Assembly (NCBI GenBank): GCA_022478985.1 | Contig: JAKSZP010014454.1 | Location: 62,001 to 126,000 of the forward strand | Length of the DNA: 64,000 nucleotides | Reading direction: 5' to 3' | DNA from: Massospora cicadina | Taxonomy: Eukaryota > Entomophthoromycota > Entomophthoromycetes > Entomophthorales > Entomophthoraceae | Shown: piece after piece, positions 1 to 12,220 of the stretch | Position numbering within the stretch: position 1 is the first letter of the stretch | How the letters are laid out: each line of letters starts with the position of its first letter | Position numbers and translations under genes: made by a program | Notes under the pieces: generated by a model | Databases searched by the model: none | What the model saw: the letters and a program-made list of their open reading frames with translations, nothing else | What the model was told of the DNA's origin: nothing

Positions 1-52
1 TAATATAGCAATACATTAAGCCTATTGCTCAGTCATATTAAATTTCTTAACA
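1..52 (-). repeat. G0 3' LTR, right edge only
   Basis: These bases match the right edge of the LTR that ends at 4041. The rest of this LTR lies outside the window. It keeps the uninterrupted version of the site where a 22 bp retroposon sits in the partner LTR (3982-4003). Confidence 0.65.
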
Positions 53-1410
53 TTTCCCCCTTGACTGAGCAGCAGTATTCTGATGGCACCGTCCTTTTTA
101 TTGTTTTACTGTAAATTTTAAATAAATCTTGGGGCCCACGTTTATGTGTAAGTGCCCCCACCTATTGTCTTATTTCTTAGATTGATGGTGTAAGGATTGT
201 ATGTGCTAGTTGATACATATCCCATTGATTAACTTCCAATGTCCCCACTGTAGATGGTGATCCTGTAGTGGATGTTAAATTCACTCTATCTCAAGAAAAG
301 CTCCTTCCAGAGTTTATTGGCTACCTACGATCCTGGTGAGCCTCCTTTGGAAACATCATGGCTTAAGTTCAAAAGGGTGGGGAGCCTAAAAGGTGGCCAG
401 CATTTCCTGAGGTAATGCTTCTCATGGCCAAATGCTTTGCTTGCCTGTAGTTGCCACCAGCCACCAGTCATTTCTCATACTTGAGCTCTGTTTGTCACCT
501 TCTGTGTTTCATACGCTGAATCCTTCTTAGTTGGTTGGGGGAGACACTTACACGCCAAACACTTTTGCTTGCTAATTGTAAATTTTCAAGTTAATCACCT
601 CGCAATATGTTTTCTGGGTTGTACTGCATCTCAGGCCATAGTTGTAGGCAATCCAGAAAATTATCTCCTATCTATGAACCATTTTTGGAACTTAGGTTGA
701 TCCTTTTTCCTGTCAAGCCTTATAAAGGAGTGGATCGCCATAGAGTGGTTGTTAAATGGCTCTGGCAGAGCACCTTTTCTGTTACTACGCCCCTTCCCAT
801 AGTATAACCCAGCGTGTATGACTTCTTGGTTAATTGTCTGGCTATGGGAGCCTCCTTTCTCCCCAGGCAGGGAATAACTTCCTTCTTATTGTCCACTGCA
901 TTAGACCTCCCATTCGTCACTTATTCTTAGTTATCTCACAATAGTCATCAATTGTGGTTGCAGGGTCTTCTACTAGTTTCTTATGAGCACATCTGCTTTA
1001 TATGTTGTTCTATAGTTACACCTTTTTGTCATCCTGGCCCATGGGCTCCTAGATCTTGTTCATCCATTGAACAGTCCATGGAGGCCTCTCCCCTCCCAAT
1101 GGTAGATCATATCCTGCGTTGGCGCCAACTCTGCTCTTTCCCAAGATTGAGTTTGTCCCTGTGCAAGAAGAAGGCATGGTGACTAGCACAGCTGAGTCAT
1201 ATAAGCCATGCAGGTGGAAGTTGATGAAGCAGGTATTCCATTAGTTGTTATCATGGGAAACAGCTAGAGAAGGCTGACGGCGCCAAAGATAGCTGTGATG
1301 CAGGACGTGAGTCTACTATTTACTTTTTGCTACTAAGGTGCGTCTAATATTGTACTAGTATCAAACATAAAATTATAAATAATATTAGTTATAATTTTTG
1401 CATTTTTACC

Positions 1411-1485
1411 CTATTTCTTTTTTCTTCTTTTTTCTTTTCTTTTCTTCTTTTCTTTCATTTTTCTCTTTTTCTATTTTTCTTTTTT
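1411..1485 (+). repeat. Pyrimidine-only low-complexity tract
   Basis: About 75 bases of almost pure T and C in irregular TTTTC/TTCTTT units, ending TTTTTTGCAG. It lies inside the decayed G0 interior. It resembles a 3' splice-site tract, but no exon follows that I can recognise, so I treat it as low-complexity DNA. Confidence 0.6.
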
Positions 1486-2159
1486 GCAGAATCTTAGGTG
1501 TTTGACATATGTTATCTTGAGAGTTTCTCTTTCCAGGAATTATTTGATGCCATTCACTATATGCAGATTTTCCTTACCAATCATAACAATGGGTATGGTG
1601 AAGGTGACTCCATCAACAGATGGTATGATGGAATAGTGTTGGGTTCATCCATGTAGTTACACTCAATTATTTGGTGTGCATAGGGCTTAAAAATTCTAGA
1701 TTGGCTTTCTTTGCTGCCACTTTTTTTGCTTGAGAGCGGATCAGTACATGTATGACATCAGCAGTTCCTTGGAATAACAATTCGTTGGAGGAAGCGCTGG
1801 GTCCATTGTGGAAAAGTTTACTGTGGCCATGTGGGACAATTGTGGTCAATTTGGTGGGGGTATAGTGTCCCTTCTCTACTACTCCTGACCTTTTCCCTGT
1901 CATGAGGATTCATTTGTACCATGTTTACACGCTTTTTATTGAGGAAATGTGAAACAAAGGCCCCATTGTCCACAATGGTGGCAATTCAGAAAGGATAAGT
2001 TGCATCTGCATGTGTTGTTCATTGTTCCTCAAGGATTAGGATGGTTAAAGGCGGATAGTATGACTCTTGGCTAGTAAGGCTTGAAGTTGATGGCTCGACG
2101 CTGGTGGCAGGTGTTTTTATTTCAAGTTTGGAGGTTTGAATGTAGTGACTAATTGTCAT

Positions 2160-2560
2160 ATATAGGTGACAATCCTAAGTAAGGGTACGTCCGCTTGCAA
2201 AACTGGAGCCATCGCATAGAAGAGCTTACATTATGGTTTCACCGCCAAAGTCATTAGAAACCTAACATTAACCTCAGATAATATACCCTCCCCTACCAAG
2301 ATGTGGGATTTCAAATTAAATTATCAGCAAACTTGGTCATTGCCTATTCCACCGGAACTCAATTACTAAGATGTCAGATTTACATTGGGCCATTTTCTCT
2401 ATGCCCTCAAACAGTCTTAGCATACTGTCCTTGACTTCCTGATAGGTGAAGGAACTGTCCTTCATGTAGCAAGTAACCTGATTACGCTCTCAACATCTAA
2501 AGTGGACATCAGGAGTTTATCTTTTGTAAGAACAAGGCTCCTTCTATAGCGAATTTGAAG
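2160..2560 (-). pseudogene. G0 gag remnant
   Basis: Nucleotide similarity runs collinearly with the gag region of G1 (about 32860-33190). For example, the blocks around 2240 (ttcaccgccaaagtcat) and 2440 (ataggtgaaggaactgtcc) match ttcaccgcagaagtcat and ataggtgacagagctag in G1. No reading frame stays open over a useful length. In an intact element this region would encode part of the capsid domain of Gag. The flanking G0 interior, 60-2160 and 2560-3280, shows no domain I recognise. Confidence 0.6.
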
Positions 2561-3281
2561 TGCTAAAAAATTTGTGCATGCTTCCATTAAAATTAAATGG
2601 AGGTAGCTTATCAGTGCAAAACTCTGTCCTGTTCAGGGGCTGTACAATCTAGGGGCAAACTGCGATGCCTCCTTCCTGAAGAAAGTTGCACTAATGTGAG
2701 GAGTTTAAAATGGTTGTAGAGCAGAACTTGACTCTGCTGCAGTTTTTTGTGGGGTAGCAGTTTCATAAACCAACAACACAGCAACTACTCTGGGAATTCC
2801 TCTTAGTAAGGCATAGTCTTTATTCCAGGTGTCTTTTCTAAATGTTATTGGATTCTTGTCACCTTCTTGGTTCAAAAGAAGCTCTTCTCTAATCTTTTTG
2901 GTTCTACTCTTTTTGAAGTGATATTATCTTCTTTACCATCTCCTTTTTGTTCATTTATACCACGTCAGAAGTCTTGTAAATACTTCTAAGCGTCCAATTC
3001 TCGCTCAACGCAATGTAACTTTCTGACTATGTTGTCAAGGATGACCTGTAATAGGAAGCTTTGTAATCTAATGTTACAAAGTTGGTCATATATGTCTTTG
3101 AGTTGATATGCCAATGACTTATAATTGAGGATTATCTTGTTGTTGGTTAGACATAATGCATCTAAGAATTTTTTATTTTGGAATATTGTATTGTTTTGGT
3201 AGACCGAGATGATTATCATTAGCAATAAATGGATCTGAAATGACTCTTCTATGCAAAGGTTTTTGTTTTGGTTTAATCAGT

Positions 3282-3301
3282 GGCCCCTATAGTGAGCACC
3301 A
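3282..3301 (-). promoter_or_regulatory. G0 primer-binding site
   Basis: Read on the minus strand, this is TGGTGCTCACTATAGGGGCC, one base inside the right LTR. It begins with TGG, complementary to a tRNA CCA end, and nearly matches the corresponding sites of G1 and G2. The matching tRNA was not identified. Confidence 0.6.
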
Positions 3302-3302
3302 C

Positions 3303-4041
3303 TATTGGATTTCTGGTGGATAGCATTTATATATATATATGTAATATGGTGGAAGGTTGAACATATCTAAGTACCACTGATGCGATAGGAAATCAATATG
3401 ACAATTGCATTTCACAATATCATGCTACTAAACAAAAAGCAGAGTCTAAATAAATTCTTTCTTAATTATTGGTAGAGTCATACTACCCCCAGCTCCAGGA
3501 TATTATTGCTGATCTTCTACTTTGTCAGAGTTTCACTGCAGTTAATATTGTTCATAAGTATCTCTTCTTTTCTCCTCAGTAGAAACACTACAATTATTCT
3601 CTCTTCAACTCTCTATATATTCTGGCAGAGTCGCACTGCCAGTGACCTTCCAAAATGCTTCATTATTTTTCATCATTCTCTTGATTTTGTCATCACAATT
3701 CATAATGATTGCTACAGCCAATCTTCTGTCCTCACTGGGGTTCCTGCAGAGTGTATTTGTCATTTTGCAAGTGACATAGTCTTTAATTCTCAAAATAACC
3801 AATATATCTTAATATTCATATTGTTATTGGTTTTTCTGTCAGAATTGTATTTTTTCACTAATATTCACTTCCAGAATTAGTAATGGCAGCAATCAGCTAC
3901 CAAATTTATATCCTTTTAGCAGACTAATTATTCTGGTTATTGATTTAGAAACCAACCAATATATCAATAGATTATGCCTATAACCATCTAGTACTAAAAA
4001 AAAGATTACGCCTATTGCCTATCCAAAATGATTCTCTAACA
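3303..4041 (-). repeat. G0 5' LTR
   Basis: Right-hand LTR of G0, about 740 bp. The outer edge (CTAACA at 4036-4041) matches the edge of the left LTR at position 52. The inner edge begins one base after the primer-binding site with TATTGG, where related elements have TGTTG. A 22 bp retroposon with its target duplication interrupts it near 3970-4015. Open frames inside it (such as 3506-3880) have no recognisable product. Confidence 0.6.
3982..4003 (+). mobile_element. Micro-retroposon copy 1 (22 bp, poly(A)-ended)
   Basis: The inserted sequence is AACCATCTAGTACT followed by eight A. It is flanked by GATTATGCCTAT (3970-3981) and GATTACGCCTAT (4004-4015), a 12 bp target duplication with one mismatch. 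The partner LTR at 1-52 has a single uninterrupted copy of this site. The 14 non-A bases recur at 34685-34708 and 44638-44689, each time next to an A run and between target duplications. Confidence 0.75.
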
Positions 4042-4720
4042 ATATAGTTTAATATGGAATTTTTATGCCATTAGGTAGTGAAATAAAAGATTTTAGTAAA
4101 AATCTTAAATTTAAACTATTATCCATATGGTTCTCATTTTACTAATAAATGTTCAGTTAATCTTATGAAAAAGTGACTGTTATTAACAGGTCAATTGAAC
4201 TAATAAATTTTCTGATTATCTATTACTAATTGTATTGAAATTTTCAATTTTTATGGACATAACAAATACAATTTCTAGCAAGTTTTCTATGGCTTTGGCA
4301 TAACCTCAGGTTAAATATTCAAAGTTTACTTTAATATTAATTTGTTTAAAAAGAAAGGTAAGTATTAGTTAGGGCTTTTATTACCCAAAGAGTAACTTTA
4401 TAAAAATCCATTAGTCTAATTATTGTAAGACATTAAACAAAAACAGAATGCAAACATAGCATTATGGATTGCAATTTCTTGGTAGTACATTTTGGCTTTA
4501 AAGAAATTTCAAATTACTTATATGTGGCTCAGATCACATAAAATTTACCAAGCTTACTTATTAGTAGTTTAAAAAATGAGTAGTTAAATGAAAAGATGTA
4601 TGATAACCCTGGTTTGTTTATTATGACTTTATAATATACACTCTATACCCAATCACCCATATTTATGATAAAATCTTATCTAATCCTTTAACATTTTTTA
4701 ACTTCAAACCATAAATTAGG
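4042..4720. other. AT-rich stretch with no recognised feature
   Basis: Very AT-rich DNA between G0 and G2 with no open frame of interest. It is the pre-existing sequence into which G2 inserted; the left copy of the G2 target duplication (ATAAA) is at 4721-4725. Confidence 0.5.
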
Positions 4721-4725
4721 ATAAA

Positions 4726-5585
4726 TTTTGGCTTTGCATTCTCTTGTAACAAGCTGATGGTAAGATATTTGCTACTTAGAGGTGCCAGGCGGGACAACTT
4801 GTGTTGGAAATTAACTTTCCCTAGAGATTCAAGGGTTCTTAGTGATTATTATAATGGTCTGAAGTTATGTAAGTACTGGAGAATTGAACTTTAACTAGAA
4901 ATAGATATAGTTTGTAAAAAGTACATTTACTAAGAAAAAGGTTAATATTATTTAAGTACCAAGGGAAATCAGGAATGTGGTGAATGTTATAGGTAAAGCA
5001 CATGTGAGGATGAAAGGGGATTCAAAGATGCAGGAGGCAATGGCAAAAACCAGGGTCAGAGGTGGATTAGATCATGATTTCTTGTTGAAGGCTGTACTGA
5101 GATCAAATAAGGATAACACAGTTAAGTAGTTTCCATTATATGTTATAAGGAAACCAATAGGTGTTAAGGTATAATATCTGGCGCAAGGTGGTTAATGGGG
5201 TGAGTATAGGAGTTAATTACTAAATACATCCTCAGGCCTAATATCAAGACAAATGGTAACTCAGCTTAAACATTCTTCCCTATCTCATCAGCCAGTGAGC
5301 ACAAATGAGGCTACTTTATCCAATTTGCTAGGTTTTAAACTCAGCGTTATTATGAAAATTTTCTTAGTTCTTCTAAAAATAGAAGTATTAGTGATATCAG
5401 GCGTTAGGCTCAATAAAACATTGGTAATTTAAATTATATTTTCAATAAGGCAATAACCCTGATTAAATATTGAATAGTAATTATAAACTGATGTCAATAG
5501 TAATATTAGCTGAAACTAATTAAAGTAACTAATATATATTAACCCTAAAGTTAACGACTCACCTAAATTAAGGTGAAGTCAAGCG
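4726..5585 (-). repeat. G2 3' LTR
   Basis: About 860 bp, alignable with 18431-19296 along its whole length. Shared blocks include catgatttcttgttga near 5080 and 18780, and cattcttccctatctcatcag near 5275 and 18975. Just outside its inner edge the minus strand reads AGAGAGGGCTA, a likely polypurine tract. The terminal AGCG at 5582-5585 corresponds to AGCA in the partner. Confidence 0.75.
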
Positions 5586-6543
5586 TAGCCCTCTCTAAGT
5601 CTCAACTGATTGTGACAATGATTTCGTCAGGGTTAGCCAGCATAATCAGGGTACCAAAAACCAGAGTTGGGCTGAATGTATGACCCAAGGTAGTCAGGTT
5701 AGGTTTCAACCTGGCGAGAAAGAGTTGATGTTCAGTCTCATAATCTGTAGGCAGTTGGTAGTAGGACATAGTATCAGATAAATTTTATTCACTTTGAAAA
5801 TATTAATCTTGAAGAGGCGGGGATCCCAAGGCTTGGTTAGTTCACTTGACTTAGAGATGGCAATCTTAGTTTCAGTGTCAGGATGGAAGATCTAAGTCTG
5901 AGAATACAAGTTAGTAAGTGTAGGTTTAGTTCCAAAGTAGGGTTTTCATTGTAAATCTCAAAATGATATATGTTCTTGCCAAGATAGGTGGTAGAAAAAG
6001 CTTGGGTTGTTGAGGTAGAAAAGGGACAGAGGAGAGTAGGTAGTACTCAGATATTTATGACAGATGGGTTTAAAAGTAGAGAGGGAAAAATGCAAAACTT
6101 AAAACAAAGCTACATAAAGAAGATGTATGGATATTTTCAACCAAACCTGCAGTTGAAACCAAAAGCGGTTTCAGGGATGAAGAAACTAATCTGATGCAAG
6201 GAATAGACTCAGTATCCTCCTTGATACCTCAAGGGTGATTTTGCGGGAAACTGGTCAATGAAACCTTCAGTTGGGTGGTTCATCTCAATGAAAAAGATCA
6301 TTCAGCAGATGAAGGTTTGTGATGTCAATGGGTAGATATAATTTTAAATTTGGGAGGAGTTTGGTTAGCAGCTTGACAGTATGGCGAGGACAGGAGATTT
6401 TGGAAACTGCTTTGCTTGAAAAGAAAAGGCAATCAGGTGTTAAATTAGTAAACCTTCCTGATCTTATTGAGGAAAGTTTTTATCTTTTCTAATGACTGTC
6501 AGACATTAAATAATAGTTAAAATAAAATCATAATAAAGTTGTC
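5586..6543 (-). other. G2 interior, downstream part
   Basis: Internal G2 sequence between the 3' LTR and the LINE-A1 target duplication. On the minus strand it contains no frame with a recognisable domain. It ends in the left copy of the LINE-A1 target duplication (6544-6564). Confidence 0.5.
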
Positions 6544-6564
6544 AAAAATAAATAAATGGGGAAA
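6544..6564 (+). repeat. LINE-A1 target-site duplication, left
   Basis: Shares the core TAAATAAATGGG with the right copy; they differ by one G. This is direct evidence that the LINE-A1 ends are correct. Confidence 0.85.
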
Positions 6565-6657
6565 CTTTTCTCTCTCATTGCAATCACTTTTGCAACCCAT
6601 TCAAATTAAGTCTGAATCTAGTTTGATAAATCTCATAGAGGAGATTAGTCTGCGCCC

Positions 6658-8111
6658 ATGTCAGGGAGCAGTTGGGCAAGTAAGGTAAGAGGAGCAGGTG
6701 GGAGGCCTGCAGCTTCAAACGTTCAAAAATGCCCCGGAGAAACTGGCGGAATAGAAAAAGTTCAAAAAACTGGCGGTCACTATTTCCCCAGAAATCCTCG
6801 CTTGGCAAGCATGATGCAACCAGTACATCAATACGCCGCACTCCCAGCCACTTTTGTTGGTGGAATACGGAGTCCGCGTGTTTCTAGACATCCAACAAAC
6901 AGCTTTATAAGAAAAATTTTGTGGGGATGTGCACACTTTTTTCCTGACCACAGTGTACATCGCACCTCATTCCATGTCACGTGGTTGGCTGGACCTAGGT
7001 TTTGAAAAACAAGGAGGCAGCAGATGAGGCTGCTGTGGTGCGCGTAGTGATCAACCTCCCCAAAGGGCAATGGGTCATCAAAACAAAATACACTAGATGG
7101 ACAAAATCCAACCAAATTTTCCTCACATTTGACTTTTTGCCTACTACAGTAAAACGTGACATTTTGGAGCAACACCTTAAATAGGGTCTCGCTATCTACG
7201 GCGAAATACAATCTTTCAAAATTCAACGCTTTACACTGATGCCACACCTGTGCACCGCCAAAGCCATCACAGTTCTGACCCCAACTGAGGAGATCATGAA
7301 GGACCTAACCCAGATCCCACACTCCACTTTTATTAACATCAAAGGGCATATCACCCAACCTTTCCAGGTAACTGTGGACAGCGCGCCCCCATCTGCACCC
7401 ACTGTGACGTGTTCAGCCATAAGGCACACGCATGCCCCACCAAGGAGGGCGTCAAATTCCAAGAGCACCCCTCAGCGGCCATGGCCAGTGGAGAGGCGCA
7501 CTACAAATCAACCATAAGCACCAAAGAGGCTTTCCCGTGGAGAGCACAAAGCTGCTACCTTCTGGTAAAGCCTATTTCCCCACAAGAGTGGAAGAAGGCC
7601 AAGCAGGCCCGCAGGGCCACGGCCAAGGAAGCGGCTAAAGTCACCACCGCCATCCCACACTCCTAACGCCAGGAGGACATCGAAACCTTTGTGGTGGAAG
7701 TAAATTGGGAATCCACCAACCAAGCAGATTGGGAAGCCCATACAATTGGGCCACCTGATCTGAGGATCTGATGGACAACTCAAATTCTCCCGATCTTTGC
7801 AACCAAGCTCAGGTTGAAACTGACTTGGCCTTCAACCTACCTGAAAAAAAATTTGTCCCACTTAATGGTGCACCAAACTCATCCGCACCACAAAAAATTC
7901 GTCTGACGTTGTAGAAACAAAAGTGAAGGCAAAAGCCAACGCAACCCTTTCTGCTAAAATCAACAAAACTACTGATAGTGTTGATTTAAACACCTGCGCT
8001 GCCGTGAAGGCCTGTGGGGATCTAGAGGAGGCTAGTGGGCCTGAGTGCCCACCCCTAGCACCTAAGGTGCAATGGGGAAACCTTCACTTTAGGGACGTTG
8101 AATATCGCTAG
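6658..8111 (+). pseudogene. LINE-A1 ORF1: nucleic-acid-binding protein with CCHC knuckle (broken)
   Basis: ORF1 of this LINE type binds the element RNA. The start is chosen at ATG 6658 (MSGSSWASK), conserved in LINE-A2 and comparable to the basic N terminus of LINE-B. A frameshift near 6760, a TAG replacing a GAG codon at about 7185, and a one-base deletion near 7390 just before the zinc knuckle break the frame. The knuckle region still reads FSHKAHACP after the deletion. The last segment (7923-8111) ends in VEYR and overlaps the ATG of ORF2 at 8072. No part is likely to be functional. Confidence 0.8.
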
Positions 8112-11100
8112 ACTCAAGGCCTCACCATCCCAGGCTAGGAAACTGAGTTTTTTACAACAAAATTTACCCGTGGATATCCTGGCCATCCAGGAGTCCCACT
8201 GTCTGCGAGGTTCCGAGGAGGCTTGAAAACAATGCTCCTCCCATCCCTAACCTTTTGGTCAAAGCACTGTGGGGTGCTAATTTGGAAAAATAATTTTTTC
8301 AAATTTTTATCATTGGAAACCTTCCTCAATGTCTGAGTCCTCATTGTCACTTTCTTGTGGGCTGACGTGGTACACGCTATCATCAACATCTATGCCCCAA
8401 ACGGTACATGAGAGTGTCAGGAATTTTTCTCATCAGTCAAATCCCTCCTGCTACCCTCAGACCCTTTCGTAGTTGGTGACATGAACTGTTGGCTAAACAC
8501 TCCAACGGACGGTTGGCCTTCCTCCTCTCACGCCCCCCAGGGCCACATTGAACTTCGCGTTCTATAGGCATCCTTGGGTTAATGGATGCACTGCTGCGGC
8601 AAGCCCCACTTCTTGAGAACATGACGCGCCCCCACGTCCACAATGGCCAATTAAGGTCCATGTCCCACATCAACCTTATCCTTACGCTGGTGAAATTCCG
8701 ACCCCATATATCCCACTTTAACACAACAAAAATGGAATTCTCTGACCATCAACTGGTCTCAATAACCTACCACCTACCTGTCACAGCTGCTAAGGCCCTC
8801 CATTGGTACAAAATCTTCCCCCCAAGCTCACGTCGCCAGGATTTTCCATGTGGGTGGAATCAGCAACTTTGGCAAAAGAGTTTGTTGCACCATTTTGTGC
8901 GGACCCCATTTCCACATGGGCAACTTTCAAAGAAGATACCATCCGCCAATCTCGCCACCTCTCTTCCAGACGCTCATGAGCCACGTCAGCTGTCATTTTG
9001 CGCACTCTGGCAGAGTTGGCACACCTGGAGTCCAACATCCCAGCTACAGTATACAGCTCTGAATGGGGCCAGAAGTGGGCGCTGCAGCCGCCCACCTCAA
9101 TGTGCTCAAAAGTCAACACAAACATTGGGTTTGTGTTCAGTACAGGGCAAAATGTATCACAAAAGGTGACAAGTGCACCACATATTTTTTAAAAAAAATT
9201 TCACACCACGCCAGAGCGTGGCCTGCACACAGGTGTGAAGTTTGGATGATTTCATTGTTGATATGCCAGCCAAAGTGGCAATTGAAACACAAAAGTATTA
9301 CTCTGAGTTGTACCAATCCAATCCAATTCAGCCAGCCAAAGTGGCAGAATTTCTCAACCAAGCCCACATCCGCATCAATTCCTGATAACTGGAAATAATG
9401 AATTTGATTACTCCAAATGAATTATAGACAGCCATTCGCGGTGCACCAAACTGAAAATGCCCAGGCCCAGATGGCATTCCATATTAATTCTACAAAAAGT
9501 ACTTCAAATCTATATCCCCACTACTGTTGGCCTCACTTAATCATAGCCTTTTGGAAACGTGCCTCCTGCCAGGAGGACAAGAGGCCTTCATCATTAAACT
9601 CTTCAAGAAAGGGGACAAGCTAGACTTAGCCAACTGGCACCCCATTTCTTTAACTAACACGGATACAAAAATTTTAACAAAAATCATGGCTAACCGTTTA
9701 GGGATTGTAGCATCTGCCACCATCTCCCAAGAACAATTCAGTTTCATACCCAGAAGATCGATTTGGGACAACATGCACTCTGTGGCCAACGCATGCCAGT
9801 CCACAGCCTCTGGGGCACTTGCATTCTTGGACCAACAGAAGGCCTATGATAGAGTAAACTGGGAATACCTCAGGGCCTGCCTCCATCAATTCCGCCTACC
9901 CCCTCGCTTCATCAACTGGGTAATGCTGCTCACAGAATCTGCAACAATGGCAGTGCGTGGCCCTGGCTTCCTAACAGAAGTAGTCCGCCCTCAAAGGGGC
10001 TTGCGACAAGGGGACCCCCTTAGCCCTCTCTTATACAACTTCAGCCTTGACCCACTACTTCGAAACGCGAATGCCCAACTCACTGGGGTCCATGTGCCAG
10101 GCCAAGCCCCAGTCAAGATTATGGCATTTGCAGACGACTGTGTGGTGGGGGTGTCTTATAATAAAGATGCACGCGCACTTAAAGCTCTCATCCAGGAGTA
10201 TTTCCAGGTAAGTAATGCTGCACTGAACGCCTCCAAAATCGAAATCATCCTCCTTGGTCAGTATCAAAACTGCTGGGCCCCTGCAACCAGTGCCCAGCCC
10301 GGCCCATCTGCTCACAAACGCGCTCGCCCTTCCAGCTCACTCCACACCGCCCCACTGGTGCTCCCCTTTATGCCACGCCCTACCATAGGGCCAGTCCGCC
10401 ATCTGGGCGTGTGGGTGGAGGCAGGCAGATATGCATCAGCAGTAATGGAGAGTCATATTCTAGACAACGTGACTAAGCGCATCGCCTCCCTCAGAGCCCA
10501 CCCTACTTTCTTTACTGGTAGGGTCGTTTTGGCCAACTCTATGCTCCTCTCTAAAGTCTGGTTTAAAGCCCACGCCATCCCCTTCTCCCCAAGCTTCTTC
10601 AAATCTTTGCCCTGCTGCAAGGATGGCTATGGTCAGGCCGCCCTCCACCAGTACGGATAGAAGTCATGTTTGGCCCTCATCAGCACGGTGTCATGGGCCT
10701 GCTTGACTTCAGAGCCCATGCGACCAAGATCTTGGGTGCCTGGATTGTGGCCATCACTGCCCCTACACTCCCCTCCCAACACTGGTCCCGCGCGGCCTGC
10801 TCCAACTTCTCCCGCGCCTTGGGCCTCAACAATCCATCGAACCCCCACTCCCTGATGAGATACCTGGCTTCATACCCATCGGCCACAGGTCCTCACGGTA
10901 CTAAAACCCACTACAAACGAATCCTACTCTCCATGCGGAGCGCTGAGTGGAGAATTTGTCTCAGCGGACATACAACCAGAAGAGGCCGCCCCTCTCCTCA
11001 GTTCACACAAGAGGTACAGGGGCTACCCATCCATGATGGCGTGATCCCCATACAGCCCCATGTCCTATCCAGGGTGGACTACCTGGACATGATGGACATC

Positions 11101-11690
11101 CCTTACTCCATTGAGACCCAAAAAACCATCTGGAAATACGCTCACCATCCTCTTTTGCAGCCTCAAATCCGCTCCCACATGTGGCGCTGCATGAGGCGGG
11201 TGTACCATACAGCTGAGTGCTCTAACGCATCACACTCATCCTGCGTCGTGTGTGGCCAGTATAGAACTCTGTTCCACCGCCTCGAGAAGTGTTCTACCTC
11301 TAAAGTGATATGGCGCGAAGTTCAACGTTTACGGGCCAGAATCAAACACATCCCTTCAGTCTGTCAAGAGATATGGTTGCTTTATCAATGGCCTAACCCC
11401 TTCCACCCTCCCTCCGAGCTCTGGTGGTTGCAATTGCCATGTGGACCATCCACAAGATTGTCTTGGATGCCATCGCAGGCTCCACCCCCACCCTCCCAGA
11501 AGCTGTCCTCAGATTCCGGTCTCATTTGGTGGACCACTTTCAAGCGTGGATGTTTGGATACCTCCCACTGCGCCGCTGGCAGCTGGTATCCTCCTGGTTC
11601 CCAGTTTGGTTCATCAAATCAGACCCCTTCATCCACACGTGTTTAATTGTGGCTACGGCCCCTTCACGCGTTCCCTCCCCTTCCCCATAA
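8072..11690 (+). pseudogene. LINE-A1 ORF2: endonuclease-reverse transcriptase (broken)
   Basis: The N-terminal APE-type endonuclease would nick target DNA. LNIAR and ILAIQESH (metal-binding Glu) lie at 8100-8200, a GDMNCW motif near 8476, and a Ser-Asp-His motif (SDHQLVS) near 8740. The RT occupies one open stretch, 9527-10660 (377 codons), with FIPRRSIWDN, FLDQQKAYDRV, GLRQGDPLSPLLYN and the catalytic FADD near 10128. A frameshift at about 10660 leads into the C-terminal part (10666-11690). This carries a C-x2-C...H-x4-C knuckle (CVVCGQ...FHRLEKC, near 11245). ATG 8072 is followed by a one-base deletion relative to LINE-A2, so the start region is frameshifted. No RNase H domain is visible. 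Confidence 0.85.
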
Positions 11691-11827
11691 GTGGCGTTCC
11701 CGCTGGCAACAAGAGATAGCATCACTTCTCTGGGGTGCCTTCCCTGTTACTAAGTGTTGTCTCAGTCGAGTCAATTTTGGAAGTGTCCATCCCATGGTCG
11801 GCCTTCCCCGCAATATATTTAAATTTA

Positions 11828-11847
11828 AAAAATAAATAAATGGGAAA
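11828..11847 (+). repeat. LINE-A1 target-site duplication, right
   Basis: Right-hand copy of the duplication at 6544-6564. The G2 interior resumes immediately after it. Confidence 0.85.
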
Positions 11848-12220
11848 AGGCAAAGAATAGGTTTTAGAGGCCCTTAAAATTGTTGTTGGAGCAGCAAGTA
11901 GCTTCAGTGTTGAAAAATGACAAGTCACTAAGGCATATAAGTTGGCTGTTTTTTCAGTGAAACAGTGATAAGTGTCAGCGCCAGGAAATGGAGAGAGCGT
12001 TGAGGCCTTTATTATGGCTGTTTTGATTTTAATTTTGGAACAGTAAGGAGTGTCAGTATGGAAAGGCGAAAATAAATAAGGCATTCAGTTTAGATGTTTC
12101 AATTCCAATGTGGTAACAGTGACGAGCTTCAGCACAGGTAAGCAAAGTAAGTGTAAAGACGTCTTGTTCAGCGAGCCAGATTTTATCAAGAAGAGACTTC
12201 AGCTTAGTTGCAGAATTAAA

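Larger units (their letters stand above)
1..4041 (-). mobile_element. G0: decayed minus-strand gypsy-type LTR retrotransposon
   Basis: The last 52 bases of one LTR open the window and a second LTR lies at 3303-4041. Both end with matching sequence (aatataGCAATA...CCTATTG...AACA against aatataTCAATA...CCTATTG...AACA). A polypurine tract on the minus strand (complement of tttccccc at 53-60) abuts the left LTR, and a primer-binding site abuts the right one, so transcription ran right to left. The interior is only about 3.2 kb and holds recognisable gag remnants but no clear RT or integrase, so it is internally deleted or non-autonomous. It is related to G1 in gag, LTR end and primer-binding site. 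Confidence 0.7.
6565..11827 (+). mobile_element. LINE-A1: nearly full-length non-LTR retrotransposon
   Basis: A 5.26 kb element with two coding regions, ORF1 (CCHC) and ORF2 (APE endonuclease, RT, C-terminal Cys/His knuckle). It is flanked by a target duplication of about 20 bp (core TAAATAAATGGG) at 6544-6564 and 11828-11847. The right copy has one G fewer. It is about 5.3 kb like LINE-A2 and collinear with it from the first bases (CTTTTCTCTCTC against CTTTTCTTTCTC). The 3' end is an A/T-rich tail (ATATATTTAAATTTAAA) with no long poly(A). It sits inside G2 and is therefore younger than G2. Confidence 0.9.

Noticed and set aside
1411..1490. Pyrimidine tract ending in GCAG as a host 3' splice site
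   Set aside because: No open exon follows and the surrounding sequence is retroelement debris.
10055..10315. Antisense open frames inside LINE RT regions as separate genes
   Set aside because: They are shadows of the GC-rich RT coding strand without any domain of their own.
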